DNA of 64,000 bases from Streptomyces sp. MNU76 (GTDB lineage: Bacteria > Actinomycetota > Actinomycetes > Streptomycetales > Streptomycetaceae), in assembly GCF_020982545.1 (NCBI RefSeq), contig NZ_JAJKLK010000003.1:124001-188000 (forward strand), in the 5' to 3' direction. This document shows, one piece after another, positions 25,055 to 34,447 of this stretch (positions are counted from its first letter, which is position 1; each line of letters opens with the position of its first letter). The position numbers and the translations under genes are program-made. Under the pieces are notes generated by a model, which had not been told where the DNA came from, did no database searches, and was given only the letters and a program-made list of their open reading frames with translations.

Positions 25055-27142
25055 GTGTCCAAACTGACCGACGTGCCCAAACGGATTCTGATCGGGCGCG
25101 CTCTGCGCAGCGACCGGCTGGGCGAGACGCTCCTGCCGAAGCGCATCGCACTCCCCGTCTTCGCATCCGACCCGCTCTCGTCCGTGGCGTACGCACCCGG
25201 CGAGGTGCTGCTGGTCCTCTCCATCGCGGGCGTGTCGGCCTACCACTTCAGCCCCTGGATCGCCGCCGCGGTCGTCGTGCTGATGTTCACCGTCGTGGCG
25301 TCCTACCGGCAGAACGTGCACGCCTACCCGAGCGGTGGCGGCGACTACGAGGTGGCGAACACCAACCTCGGCCCCAAGGCCGGCCTCACCGTCGCCAGCG
25401 CGCTCCTCGTCGACTACGTCCTCACCGTCGCGGTGTCCATCTCCTCCGGCGTCGAGAACCTCGGCTCGGCCGTCCCCTTCTTCGTCGAGCACAAGGTCCT
25501 CTGCGCGATCGGCATCATCGTGCTGCTCACGCTGATGAACCTGCGTGGGGTGAAGGAGTCCGGGAAGCTCTTCGCGATCCCGACGTACGTCTTCGTCGTC
25601 GGCGTCTTCACGATGATCGCCTGGGGCGCGTTCCGCGGGCTGGTCCTCGACGACACGATGCGGGCGCCCACCGCCGACCTGGAGATCAAGGCCGAGCACC
25701 AGGGGCTCGCCGGCTTCGCGCTGGTCTTCCTGCTGCTGCGTGCCTTCTCCTCCGGCTGTGCCGCGCTCACCGGTGTCGAGGCGATCTCCAACGGCGTCCC
25801 CGCCTTCCGCAAGCCCAAGTCGAGGAACGCGGCCACCACTCTGGCCCTGATGGGCTTCTTCGCCGTCACCATGTTCTGCGGCATCATCGGCCTCGCCATG
25901 GCCACCCATGTGCGGATGGCCGAGAACCCGGCGGCCGACCTGCTGCGCGACGGCACCCCGGTCGGCGACTCCTACGTCCAGAACCCGGTGATCTCCCAGG
26001 TCGCGGCGGCCGTCTTCGGCGACGGTACCTTCTTCTTCGTCGTCCTGGCCGCCGCCACCGCCCTGGTCCTCTTCCTGGCCGCGAACACCGCGTACAACGG
26101 CTTCCCGCTGCTGGGCTCGATCCTCGCTCAGGACCGCTACCTCCCGCGCCAGTTGCACACCCGCGGCGACCGCCTCGCCTTCTCCAACGGCATCGTGCTC
26201 CTCGCGGGCGCCGCCGTCCTCCTGGTGTGGATCTACGGCGCCGACTCCACGCGTCTGATCCAGCTCTACATCGTGGGCGTCTTCGTCTCCTTCACGCTCA
26301 GCCAGACGGGCATGGTCCGGCACTGGAACCGCCATCTGCGCACCGAGAAGGACCCGGCCAAGCGGCGCCACATGGTCCGCTCCCGCGCGATCAACACCTT
26401 CGGTGCCTTCTTCACCGGGCTGGTCCTGATCGTCGTGCTCGGCACCAAGTTCACGCACGGCGCCTGGGTGGCCCTGCTCGGCATGGTGATCTTCTACGCG
26501 ACGATGACGGCCATCCGCAAGCACTACGACCGGGTCGCCGCGGAGATCGCGGCGCCGGACGGCCCGAGCGACGACGTCGTCCGGCCGTCGCGGGTGCACT
26601 CCGTGGTGCTGGTCTCCCGGATCCACCGCCCCACCCTGCGCGCCCTCGCCTACGCCAAGCTGATGCGCTCGCACACGCTGGAGGCGCTCAGCGTCAACGT
26701 CGACCCGGCGGAGACCAAGGCGCTCCAGGAGGAGTGGACGCGGCGGGGCATCGACGTGCCGCTGAAGGTCCTCGACTCGCCGTACCGCGAGGTCACGCGG
26801 CCTGTGATCGAGTACGTCAAGGGGCTGCGCAAGGAGTCCCCGCGCGACGCGGTGTCGGTGATCATCCCCGAGTACGTGGTCGGCCACTGGTACGAGCACC
26901 TCCTGCACAACCAGAGCGCGCTCCGGCTCAAGGGCCGGTTGCTCTTCACGCCGGGTGTCATGGTGACCTCCGTGCCCTATCAGCTGGAGTCCTCCGAGGT
27001 CGCCAAGCGCCGGGCGCGCAAGCGGCAGGACTGGAGTGCGCCGGGGTCGGTACGGCGCGGTCCGGCGAACGAGCGCCCCAGGGAGTCACCGGCCAAGACT
27101 TCGGGCAAGTCCTCGGGCAAGTCCTCGGCCGACAAGAGCTGA
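25055..27142 (+). CDS. KimA-type potassium uptake permease (APC superfamily)
   Basis: 695 residues from GTG 25055, which gives SKLTDVPKRILIGRALRSD at the N-terminus. About 12 TM helices in residues 25-470, including LPVFASDPLSSVAYAPGEVL (the helix-1 ion/substrate region typical of KUP/KimA-like APC proteins), FSSGCAALTGVEAISNGVPAF and AANTAYNGFPLLGSILA. The cytosolic C-terminal domain (~490-660) resembles a universal-stress/UspA fold (VHSVVLVSRIHRPTLRALAYAKL, SVIIPEYVVGHWYEHLLHNQSALRLK). KimA is a high-affinity K+/H+ symporter in B. subtilis. The tail ends in Lys/Ser-rich repeats (SGKSSGKSS). No ydaO riboswitch is recognisable upstream. Confidence 0.88.
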   Translation: MSKLTDVPKRILIGRALRSDRLGETLLPKRIALPVFASDPLSSVAYAPGEVLLVLSIAGVSAYHFSPWIAAAVVVLMFTVVASYRQNVHAYPSGGGDYEVANTNLGPKAGLTVASALLVDYVLTVAVSISSGVENLGSAVPFFVEHKVLCAIGIIVLLTLMNLRGVKESGKLFAIPTYVFVVGVFTMIAWGAFRGLVLDDTMRAPTADLEIKAEHQGLAGFALVFLLLRAFSSGCAALTGVEAISNGVPAFRKPKSRNAATTLALMGFFAVTMFCGIIGLAMATHVRMAENPAADLLRDGTPVGDSYVQNPVISQVAAAVFGDGTFFFVVLAAATALVLFLAANTAYNGFPLLGSILAQDRYLPRQLHTRGDRLAFSNGIVLLAGAAVLLVWIYGADSTRLIQLYIVGVFVSFTLSQTGMVRHWNRHLRTEKDPAKRRHMVRSRAINTFGAFFTGLVLIVVLGTKFTHGAWVALLGMVIFYATMTAIRKHYDRVAAEIAAPDGPSDDVVRPSRVHSVVLVSRIHRPTLRALAYAKLMRSHTLEALSVNVDPAETKALQEEWTRRGIDVPLKVLDSPYREVTRPVIEYVKGLRKESPRDAVSVIIPEYVVGHWYEHLLHNQSALRLKGRLLFTPGVMVTSVPYQLESSEVAKRRARKRQDWSAPGSVRRGPANERPRESPAKTSGKSSGKSSADKS

Positions 27143-27267
27143 CCCCGGCGAAGCCGAGGCTCGCCCGCGAGCCGCTGCTCGTGGTCAACGGCGGGACAGC
27201 ACCCACGTAGACTGGTGGGCTGTTGTCCGGCCGTTTTCGCTTTCCTCTCTTCTGGAGTCACCCCACC

Positions 27268-28596
27268 ATGCAGGCAGAACCGAAGAAATCGCTGGTGGGA
27301 GAGGAGTACGAGGTCGAGGTGGGCCCCGTCGCCCACGGCGGCCACTGCATCGCCCGTACCGCCGAGGGACAGGTCCTCTTCGTCCGGCACGCGCTGCCCG
27401 GTGAGCGGGTCGTGGCGCGGGTGACCGACGGCGAGGAGGGCGCGCGCTTCCTGCGGGCGGACGCGGTCTCGATCCTGTCGCCCTCCAAGGACCGCGTCGA
27501 GGCGCCCTGTCCCTACGCCGGCCCCGGCCGCTGCGGCGGCTGCGACTGGCAGCACGCCAAGCCGGGCGCCCAGCGCCGCTTCAAGGGCGAGGTCATCGCC
27601 GAGCAACTGCGGCGCCTCGCGGGTCTCACCCCCGAGGAGGCGGGCTGGGACGGCACGGTGATGCCGGCCGAGGGCGACAAGGTCCCGGCGGGCGAGGTCC
27701 CCGCGTGGCGTACGCGGGTGCAGTACGCGGTGGACGAGTCGGGGCACGCCGGTCTGCGCCGTCACCGCTCGCACGAGGTCGAGCCGATCGACCACTGCAT
27801 GATCGCGGCACCGGGAGTGTCCGAGCTGGGCATCGAGAAGCGCGACTGGACGGGCATGGCGTCGATCGACGCGATCGCCGCGACGGGTTCGCAGGACCGT
27901 CAGGTCATCCTCGAACCGCGGCCGGGGGCGCGTCTGCCGATCGTGGAGCTGGACAGGCCGGTGTCCGTGATGCGGGTCGAGGAGAAGGACGGGGGCGTGC
28001 ACCGCGTCCACGGGCGCCCCTTCGTCCGTGAGCGCGCCGACGACCGTACGTACCGGGTGGGCAGCGGCGGCTTCTGGCAGGTCCATCCCAAGGCCGCGGA
28101 CACCCTCGTCAAGGCCGTCATGCAGGGCCTGCTGCCCCGCAAGGGTGACATGGCGCTGGACCTCTACTGCGGTGTCGGGCTGTTCGCGGGCGCCCTCGCC
28201 GACCGCGTCGGCGACAAGGGTGCGGTCCTCGGCATCGAGTCCGGCAAGCGGGCGGTCGAGGACGCGCGGCACAACCTCGCCGAGTTCGAGCGGGTGCGGA
28301 TCGAACAGGGCAAGGTCGAGGCGGTGTTGCCGCGTACGGGGATCACGGAGGTGGACCTCATCGTCCTGGATCCGCCGCGTGCGGGGGCGGGCCGCAAGAC
28401 CGTCCAGCACCTCGCGTCCCTGGCGGCCCGCCGCATCGCGTACGTGGCCTGCGATCCGGCCGCGCTGGCACGCGACCTGGGGTACTTCCGGGAGAGCGGG
28501 TACCGGGTGCGGACGCTCAGGGCGTTCGATCTGTTTCCGATGACATCGCACGTGGAGTGCGTGGCAATCTTGGAGCCTGCATCAAAGGGGATCTGA
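27268..28596 (+). CDS. TrmA/RlmD-type 23S rRNA or tRNA (uracil-5-)methyltransferase with TRAM domain
   Basis: 442 residues, ATG 27268 with GGAG upstream. TRAM domain at residues ~5-65 (YEVEVGPVAHGGHCIARTAEGQVLFVRHALPGERV). Iron-sulfur-type cysteines occur in APCPYAGPGRCGGCDWQH near 95. SAM-dependent methyltransferase core: FWQVHPKAADTLV, MALDLYCGVGLFAGALADRVG, DLIVLDPPRAGAG, and the catalytic VACDPAALARDLGYF with its Cys nucleophile. It methylates U at C5 in rRNA or tRNA; the exact target is not decidable. Last clearly core gene before the accessory region. Confidence 0.92.
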   Translation: MQAEPKKSLVGEEYEVEVGPVAHGGHCIARTAEGQVLFVRHALPGERVVARVTDGEEGARFLRADAVSILSPSKDRVEAPCPYAGPGRCGGCDWQHAKPGAQRRFKGEVIAEQLRRLAGLTPEEAGWDGTVMPAEGDKVPAGEVPAWRTRVQYAVDESGHAGLRRHRSHEVEPIDHCMIAAPGVSELGIEKRDWTGMASIDAIAATGSQDRQVILEPRPGARLPIVELDRPVSVMRVEEKDGGVHRVHGRPFVRERADDRTYRVGSGGFWQVHPKAADTLVKAVMQGLLPRKGDMALDLYCGVGLFAGALADRVGDKGAVLGIESGKRAVEDARHNLAEFERVRIEQGKVEAVLPRTGITEVDLIVLDPPRAGAGRKTVQHLASLAARRIAYVACDPAALARDLGYFRESGYRVRTLRAFDLFPMTSHVECVAILEPASKGI

Positions 28597-28986
28597 CCTG
28601 CTGTTTCTCTGGATTGCAGAGGATTGCCGGTGGTTCCTTGACCTGTTCTCCAAGGTGCATGGTGAGGAGTCTTGCCGTATGTCCGGGAGGACTTCCGACC
28701 TGCGGGTTCGACAGCTGCCAGGAGGGCCCCGGGCTCCGGATCGCGATATCGCAGGGACGGCGGTGCCACTCGTGACGCTCACCTGACGCTCGTCCTGATG
28801 GCATGTCAGGACCTTCCGGGTGACGTCAAGGACTGCGTTCTGGCCCCGCTCACCGGTGGGGCAGTGCGGGGCCCGCAGCGCGCGAAGTCCTCGCGTGGCG
28901 GAGAGAGGCGTTCGAAGCCTCAGCCCACCGGCTCAGGAGCTTCGACCGTCTCCTGTTCCGCCCACTTGATCTGCCTCACGCGCGGG
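28597..28986. other. Gene-free junction between core and accessory DNA
   Basis: About 390 bp with no convincing frame on either strand and a lower GC share around 28597-28680. The methyltransferase and the phosphatase remnant converge here. I looked for a tRNA or attachment site because conserved order ends at this point, but found only an isolated GGTTCGA (28707) with no cloverleaf. Confidence 0.45.
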
Positions 28987-29867
28987 TCAGGCGGGACGTA
29001 CGGGAGGGAGCGTGCGCAGTGCGATCATGGCGACGTCGTCATCGTTGTCGCTGGGGCGGACCTGATCCGGCACCAAGTCGCAGAAGGAGTCGAGGGGGCG
29101 GTGGGCGAGGGAGGCCGCGTGTCGGCGCAGGCGGTCAAGCCCGTGATCGATGGAGTGGTGCGGGGATTCGACCAGTCCGTCGGTGTAGAGCAGGAGCGTG
29201 GCCCGGGGTGGCAGGGCGGTGACGGCGTCGGGGCGAGGTCTGGTGACTCCGGTTCCGAGGAGTATGCCGTGAGCCTCGTCGAGGTAGCGGGTCTGGCCGT
29301 CGTGGGTGATAAGCAGGGGCGGCGGGTGGCCGGCGTTCGTCCAGCGTAGGCGCCACAGTCTGTCCTTCCCGAAGATGAGCCTGGCGAGGATCATGGTGGC
29401 CATGGGTACCTCGGCTATGTGCATCACGGCATCGTCGAGCCCTGTGACGACGGCGCTGGGTGCGGCCTCGGGGTAGGACCAGGCGAAGGCGCGCAGCATG
29501 TTGCGGACCCGCGCCATACTGGCTGCGGCGTCGAGATCGTGTCCGACGACGTCACCGATGGCCAGTGCGTGGGCGTGGGCGGCCAGAGCGAAGGCGTCGT
29601 ACCCGTCACCACCCACGGAGGAGGCGTCCGGAGCGGGTACGTAGCGCGCGGTCATCTCCAGTCCGGGCCGGACGGGCGGTTGGGGCAGCAGGTGGCGTTG
29701 CATGGTCTCGGCGACTTTGCGCCGGCGCTGGTACAGGCGCGCGTTGTCCAGCGCCAGGCCCGCCCGGCGGGTGAGGTCCTCCAGCAGCGGCAGGTCGGCA
29801 GGGGTGAAGGCGTCGTGACGCCGGGCGCGGCCCAGAGTCAGGGCGCACCGGCCGCCGGGTCCTGGTC
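28987..29867 (-). pseudogene. SpoIIE-type PP2C phosphatase, 5'-broken in its GAF domain
   Basis: The catalytic domain is complete: VGGDGYDAFALA, AIGDVVGHDLDAAASMARVRNMLRAFA, LRWTNAGHPPPLLI, LLLYTDGLVESP and DNDDDVAMIALR supply the metal-binding aspartates. In frame upstream lies the end of a GAF domain (CALTLGRARRHDAFTPADLPLLEDLTRRAGLALDNARLYQRR), but a TGA at 29866-29868 stops the frame. A further GAF-like strand (DTVPVLLGR) appears in another phase just upstream. The first ATG in the intact stretch is 29703, which would give a 238-residue catalytic fragment. Family members dephosphorylate anti-sigma-factor antagonists. Either a decaying gene or a frameshift error. Confidence 0.8.
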
Positions 29868-29965
29868 ATCGGCCCAGGAGGACAGGGACTGTGTCGCCGT
29901 AGGCGCGATGCCATCCACTCGCCCTGCGGGGGACGCCGCCGAAGGCCCGAGCTACCGAGGCCCCG

Positions 29966-31195
29966 TCAGCTCGAAGCGTGCCCTCTGCGGAGTGTGTCGG
30001 TCGTGCGGTCGCCCACGCGGGTGGAGGGAAGGGGGACTCGCACCGCCTCGCGCCGTAACGCGTGCGCGATGGCGTGCGCTTCGATGCCGGCCTGACGAAG
30101 GACACCCGTGAGTGGATTGGTGTATCCGGTGAAGTACAGGCGCGCGGCTTCGGGACGGGTCAGTGCCCCTACGGCGAGAGGTTGCCCGTCCTCGTTGAGT
30201 ACGCCCAGGGACCCGACCAGGTCGTGCAGGTTGGGCTGGTACCCGGTGGCGGCGATGACCGTGTCGGGTCGCAGTCGGGTGCCGTCGGCCAGTAACACGT
30301 CGGGGCCGTCGAACGCCTGGACGGCTGCGACCGGCTCGACCCGCCCTGACCGGACGGCGTCCACGAAGCCGTGGTCGAGCACCGGGTTGACTCCTTCGCG
30401 GGCATTGCGGGTGTACAGGCCCGTGCGGGGCCGCGGCAGTCCGCAGGAGGTCAGATCGGGCACCGCGAGACGTTGCGTGAGCAGGGAGGTGCGGTCGCGC
30501 CACGTGAGCGGGAGGATCTCCGTCAGCCGGCCGACCGCGTGCCATCGGGCGCTGGAGCGGGGAAGGATGTTGGGTGGGGTACGGACTGCGATCCGTACCC
30601 GTTCGGCTCCCGCCCCGGCGAGGACGCCGGCGATCTCGGTACCGCTGTTACCGGCGCCGACCACCAGGACGTGCTGCCCGCGGTAGGGGGCCGGAGAGCG
30701 GTAGTGGGCCGAGTGGAGCAGCGTGCCGGTGAAGGTCGAACGTCCGGTCCAGTGCGGGACGTTGGGGGTGTGGCAGCGGCCGGTGGCCACCACGACCGCA
30801 TCAGCAGTCATGGGGCCGTCGTGGGTGTGAACCAGCCACTGTGCTCCTGAACCCGGCTCGGCCCGTTCGATGCGCTGCACCAGGGTGGTCACCCGGACGT
30901 CGAGTCGGTGATGGGCAACGTAGCTCTCCAGGTATCGCACATAGTCGTCCCGGCTCACCCACGGGCCTGCTTGGCGCGGCACCGGCAGGCCGGGGAGGCT
31001 AGAGGTACCGGGAGTGGTGTGCAGGCGTAGATGGTCGTAGCGCTGCGCCCAGCTCGCTCCCACCCGGGCCGATCGTTCAAGGATCACGGTCGGCACCCCG
31101 GAGCGGCGCAGTACTGCGGCGGCCGCCAGGCCGTGAGGGCCCGCTCCGATCACGATCGTGGGAGCGCTGAGGTTTTGCTGCGGTGTCGAGGGCAT
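29966..31195 (-). CDS. Flavin-containing NAD(P)H-dependent monooxygenase
   Basis: 409 residues, ATG 31195 with GGAG 7 nt upstream. FAD-binding GAGPHGLAAAAVLRRSGVPTVILE starts at residue ~17; NADPH-binding VLVVGAGNSGTEIAGVLAGAGA near 175; a distal ATGYQPN motif near 330 and YFTGYTNPLTGVLRQAGIEAHAIA at the end. This pattern fits the YUCCA/FMO-like or Trk-type oxidoreductases common in actinomycete accessory regions. Substrate unknown. It is divergent from an ABC exporter pair. Confidence 0.88.
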   Translation of the reverse strand: MPSTPQQNLSAPTIVIGAGPHGLAAAAVLRRSGVPTVILERSARVGASWAQRYDHLRLHTTPGTSSLPGLPVPRQAGPWVSRDDYVRYLESYVAHHRLDVRVTTLVQRIERAEPGSGAQWLVHTHDGPMTADAVVVATGRCHTPNVPHWTGRSTFTGTLLHSAHYRSPAPYRGQHVLVVGAGNSGTEIAGVLAGAGAERVRIAVRTPPNILPRSSARWHAVGRLTEILPLTWRDRTSLLTQRLAVPDLTSCGLPRPRTGLYTRNAREGVNPVLDHGFVDAVRSGRVEPVAAVQAFDGPDVLLADGTRLRPDTVIAATGYQPNLHDLVGSLGVLNEDGQPLAVGALTRPEAARLYFTGYTNPLTGVLRQAGIEAHAIAHALRREAVRVPLPSTRVGDRTTDTLRRGHASS

Positions 31196-31531
31196 CGACT
31201 CCTACAACGGCGGACCGCGGAGCGGGTCACGCTCGACGGGGAGGCGCCGAGCCTGTCAAGTGGTGATGTCGGCTGCTCAACGGAACAGCGGATGGCTGCC
31301 GTTACACCAGCGGTACGGACTCGTTGGACACCGGGCAGCAGCGCGCCGCCTCGCGCGGCGGATCGGTCCGCCGAGGGCCGGACCGTCCGAGCTGTCCGGG
31401 CTGTCCGGGCCGGGGGCAAATGAGCGTTCATGAGCCGCGCAGGCCAGGGGACATGAGCCTGCGCGGCCTCGACCTCTGCGGCGGGCTCCGGGTCGGCTCG
31501 CTCCACCTGTCCGATCATTCGAGGGGCTCAT
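31196..31531. promoter_or_regulatory. Divergent intergenic region with a hairpin in the ABC gene leader
   Basis: About 335 bp between the leftward FMO and the rightward ABC ATPase gene; it must hold both promoters. GCCGCGCAGGC (31434-31444) pairs with GCCTGCGCGGC (31457-31467), an 11-bp stem with a 12-nt loop, 65 bp before the ATPase start. It could be an attenuator or an operator. No T-tract follows. Confidence 0.45.
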
Positions 31532-32167
31532 GTGCAGGCAGTAACGACGCGCCACCGGCCACGGCTGCGGATCAGCGGAGTCTGCAAGGCATACGGCGGC
31601 AGGCAGATCCTTCGCGATGTGGATCTCGACGTGCCTGCCGGGACGTTGGTGGGAGTCGTCGGCGAGAACGGCGCGGGCAAAAGCACTCTGCTGCAGATCG
31701 CCGTAGGAAACCTTGCGCCCGATCGCGGAACGGTGACACGGACCGGGGCGGTCGGGTACTGCCCGCAACGGGCGGTACTGAACGACGCGTTCACCGTCGG
31801 ACAGCATCTGCGGTTGTTCCAGATGGCCTACCGGCTGCCGACCCTGGAGCGCGCCGACGAGCTGATGGAGCTGCTGGCGCTGACCGGTTGCCGTCGACAG
31901 CAGGTCGGCGAGCTCAGTGGCGGAACGCGACAGAAGCTGAACCTGCTGATCGCTCTCATGCAGGATCCGCAGTTGCTGGTCCTGGACGAGCCCTACCAGG
32001 GCTTCGACTGGGACACCCATCAGCGGTTCTGGGCCCTGGCCGCCGAGCTGCGTGATCAGGGCCGGTCGATCATCGTGGTTTCGCACCTGCTGCACGACCT
32101 GCACCACTTCGATGCGATCGCTCATCTGCGCCAGGGGCGTCTGCACTTCGAGGAGTCGAACCGTTGA
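31532..32167 (+). CDS. ABC transporter ATP-binding protein
   Basis: 211 residues; GTG 31532 with GAGGGG upstream (the overlapping ATG at 31530 runs into a stop). Walker A GENGAGKST at residues 44-52, Q-loop GYCPQRAVLND, signature LSGGTRQKLNLL, Walker B LLVLDEPYQGFDWDTH, H-loop VVSHLLHDL. It pairs with the next gene (4-bp TTGA overlap) to form an ABC-2-like exporter. The DEPYQGFDWDTHQRFW segment is typical of this small actinomycete subfamily. Cargo unknown. Confidence 0.92.
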   Translation: MQAVTTRHRPRLRISGVCKAYGGRQILRDVDLDVPAGTLVGVVGENGAGKSTLLQIAVGNLAPDRGTVTRTGAVGYCPQRAVLNDAFTVGQHLRLFQMAYRLPTLERADELMELLALTGCRRQQVGELSGGTRQKLNLLIALMQDPQLLVLDEPYQGFDWDTHQRFWALAAELRDQGRSIIVVSHLLHDLHHFDAIAHLRQGRLHFEESNR

Positions 32168-32964
32168 GGCTTTCCTGGACGGCATTCACCGAACTGCTGC
32201 GCTGCACCCTTCGGGGCCACCTGCGCAACCGGCTGGCCCTGGTTCTGGCGGTCGCGTTCATCCCCGTCTGGATTTTCGTGGCGCGCTTGTGCACCTCCGA
32301 CCAAGTGGTGCGTATCCGGCTGGACGCCATCAGCGCCCCGGTCTCCGCCCCGGCCAGCCAGGTGGGCCAGGTGGCCAGCGCGCTGGGCGCCATCACCATG
32401 GTCGCCGGCTTCATCGCCTTCACCGAGACCTTCCAATCGCGGGAGGTGGACCGCCGTCTGCTGCTGGCCGGCTACCCCCGGCTGCCGATGCTGCTGGCGA
32501 AGCTTGCCGCCGTCGCCCTCACTGCCGCGCTGCTGGCCCTCTACACGACGATCCTGCTGTGGATCTCCCTGCCCGTACGCCACGCAGCACCCCTGGCGCT
32601 GGCCCTTGCGGGCGCCGGCCTCGTCTACGGCGGCATCGGCCTTCTGCTCGGCTCTCTGGTCCGCGGCGAGCTGGAGGGCTTCTTCCTCATCATCATGCTC
32701 AGCCTGGTCGACACCGGCCTGCAGAATCCCGTCTTCAACACGCTCATGGATGTGGCGGGGGTGTCCGCGCTTCCTCTGTACGGCGTGAACCAGCTGGCGC
32801 TGAGCTCAGCCCTCACCTCGCAGAGTGCCTGGTCTCACGGTCTGCTCTCCCTCACCTGGTCCGCAGCGACCGGTGCCCTGGCGCTGCTCGTCCTCCACAC
32901 CCACCGCCCTTCCCGCTCCTCGTGGTCCCGCAGAACAAGAGTCCGGACAGGGCGATCACGGTGA
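32164..32964 (+). CDS. ABC transporter permease
   Basis: 266 residues from TTG 32164, fixed by the 4-bp overlap with the ATPase stop. Six hydrophobic segments: residues ~22-40, 62-82, 105-130, 135-155, 165-190 and 215-240, with ABC-2-like FTETFQSREVDRRLLLAGYPRLPMLLAKL between segments 2 and 3. The last ~20 residues are Arg/Ser-rich and overlap the convergent nicotinamidase-like gene by 9 bp, suggesting that both ends were brought together by a rearrangement. Confidence 0.82.
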   Translation: MRLSWTAFTELLRCTLRGHLRNRLALVLAVAFIPVWIFVARLCTSDQVVRIRLDAISAPVSAPASQVGQVASALGAITMVAGFIAFTETFQSREVDRRLLLAGYPRLPMLLAKLAAVALTAALLALYTTILLWISLPVRHAAPLALALAGAGLVYGGIGLLLGSLVRGELEGFFLIIMLSLVDTGLQNPVFNTLMDVAGVSALPLYGVNQLALSSALTSQSAWSHGLLSLTWSAATGALALLVLHTHRPSRSSWSRRTRVRTGRSR

Positions 32965-33498
32965 GGGGGTCTTCCTCCAGGGCCCCTGATCGCTGGCAGG
33001 TTCCGCGCGATGGCGCCAGGACCTCAGGTTGACGGTGCGGGCGTCCAGGGCGGTGGCCTTCACGCAGTGGTCGGTGGCGATACCGACAACGTCCACGGTG
33101 GTGACGCCGTGCTCGCGCAGCCACGCGGTCAACCCCGTCCCGCCTTCGTCGGCGCCTTCGAAACCGCTGTAGGCGGCCTCGTAGGCACCCTTGTAGAAGA
33201 CAGCGTCAAGTGCTCCGGCGTGTACGGCGGGGAGGAAGTCCGGGTGGAAGTCGGAGCCTTGCGTGCCGGCCACGCAGTGCACGGGCCAGGAGGTCTTGAA
33301 GTTGGGGGTGTCGGAGAAATGGTCCCCGGGGTCGATGTGGTGGTCGCGGGTCGCCACGACGTACTGATACCCGGCTTCTGCCGCGCGTCCGACCAGGTCG
33401 CGGGATTTGACGGCGACCAGGGCGCCGCCTGCCACGGGAACACTGCCGCCTTCGCAGAAGTCGTTCTGCACGTCCACCACGATCAGTGCTCGTCCCAT
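32956..33498 (-). CDS. Nicotinamidase/isochorismatase-like hydrolase with aberrant C-terminus
   Basis: 180 residues; ATG 33498 has GGAGGACAGGA upstream. The triad of the nicotinamidase branch is present: Asp in VVDVQNDFCEGGS, Lys in AVFYKGAYEAAYSGFEG, Cys in VGIATDHCVKATALDA. Metal-ligand region DHHIDPGDHFSD is intact. After TALDA, however, family members continue with ~30 residues (VRxGF...LTDLxAG...AL.EMR...). Here the sequence turns into RTVNLRSWRHRAEPASDQG and stops, so the C-terminal strand and helix are missing. Function doubtful. It follows ureD on the same strand with a 40-bp gap and could supply ammonia from nicotinamide. Confidence 0.82.
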   Translation of the reverse strand: MGRALIVVDVQNDFCEGGSVPVAGGALVAVKSRDLVGRAAEAGYQYVVATRDHHIDPGDHFSDTPNFKTSWPVHCVAGTQGSDFHPDFLPAVHAGALDAVFYKGAYEAAYSGFEGADEGGTGLTAWLREHGVTTVDVVGIATDHCVKATALDARTVNLRSWRHRAEPASDQGPWRKTPSP

Positions 33499-33538
33499 GT
33501 TCCTGTCCTCCGGTTCGGCGTTCACGTCGTTCATGGAT

Positions 33539-34447
33539 CTACTGCCCGCCGTCGGCATCTGGCCTCGGCGTCTCGTAGGCGTAGGCGAGGGCGGTGTCGA
33601 GGAGGTGGCGCAGCTGGGCCGGTGTCGGGGCGACGGCGGTGGCGATGAGGGCCTGGGGGGCGGCGAGAGGGGTCACTACCGCGTGTCCCTCGGCCGGGTC
33701 GGCGCCGATGACATGCGGCTCCTGGGGCGTGCCCAGCCCAGGATCGACCAGGAGGAGCTGCCCCGTCGCCCGGTGGGCTCCGAGGACGGCCGGGCCGTCC
33801 CACGCCGGCGCCGGGTAGCCGTAGGCGGCCTGCTGGTCGAGGAGCGGTCGTCCGCCGCGGCGTACGGCCAGGCGGGTAGTGAGGTGGCCCGGCACCTCGC
33901 CCGAGCGGCCCAGGAGTTGTTCCTCCCGCATGACCAGACGGGAGGTGGGGGCGAGGTCGACGGTGAACGTCTGGTGCAGGGTGCTGCCCCGGGTACTGAT
34001 CAAGGGTTCGGGCAGCCAGTGCAGGGTCGCGTCGTCGTCCACCCTGATCCGTACGTCATACGTGGCGGCGATGGTGGTGGGGCCTCGCAGGGCGATGGTG
34101 GCGGCGGCCGTGGTCACCTCCAGTCGGGCCCGTGTCCCGGCGGTGATGTCGAGGGCGAGCCGGTCTCCGCCGAGCGGTGCGCTCATCGCGCCGAGCACAC
34201 AGACACGTGCCTGCTCTCCGCGGGCCCGTAGCCGGCGCAGGTGGAAAGGACCGTCACTGTGCAGGAGCGGAACCGTCGTGGTGCGGCCGTTGTGGGCGGC
34301 TCGGATCTGGGCGGTCGCGGTGACGCCGGACGGGTCCGCCGGGGCGGATTCGGTGGAGTGCCGACCGTGGGGGCCACCGACGGCTCGCAGCGGTTCGTCG
34401 GCCGGCGCTGGAATCACGGCCGGCGTCTTTGCGGCGGTGATGTTCAC
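33539..34447 (-). CDS. ureD: Urease accessory protein UreD
   Basis: 302 residues from GTG 34447, overlapping the ureG stop by 4 bp. Recognised by [69 protein letters not shown] and [14 protein letters not shown]. UreD with UreF and UreG forms the complex that delivers nickel and CO2 to the urease apoprotein. The N-terminus carries ~45 extra low-complexity residues compared with enterobacterial UreD. Last gene of the urease operon proper. Confidence 0.9.
   Translation of the reverse strand: MNITAAKTPAVIPAPADEPLRAVGGPHGRHSTESAPADPSGVTATAQIRAAHNGRTTTVPLLHSDGPFHLRRLRARGEQARVCVLGAMSAPLGGDRLALDITAGTRARLEVTTAAATIALRGPTTIAATYDVRIRVDDDATLHWLPEPLISTRGSTLHQTFTVDLAPTSRLVMREEQLLGRSGEVPGHLTTRLAVRRGGRPLLDQQAAYGYPAPAWDGPAVLGAHRATGQLLLVDPGLGTPQEPHVIGADPAEGHAVVTPLAAPQALIATAVAPTPAQLRHLLDTALAYAYETPRPDADGGQ

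Noticed and set aside
24905..26908. 667-codon minus-strand frame opposite the KimA-type gene
   Set aside because: Antisense of a clear 12-TM permease; no domain or hydrophobic pattern in the antisense product.
28700..28730. Possible tRNA or attachment-site remnant (GGTTCGA) at the core/accessory junction
   Set aside because: Only the T-loop-like heptamer is present; no acceptor or anticodon stem could be paired around it.
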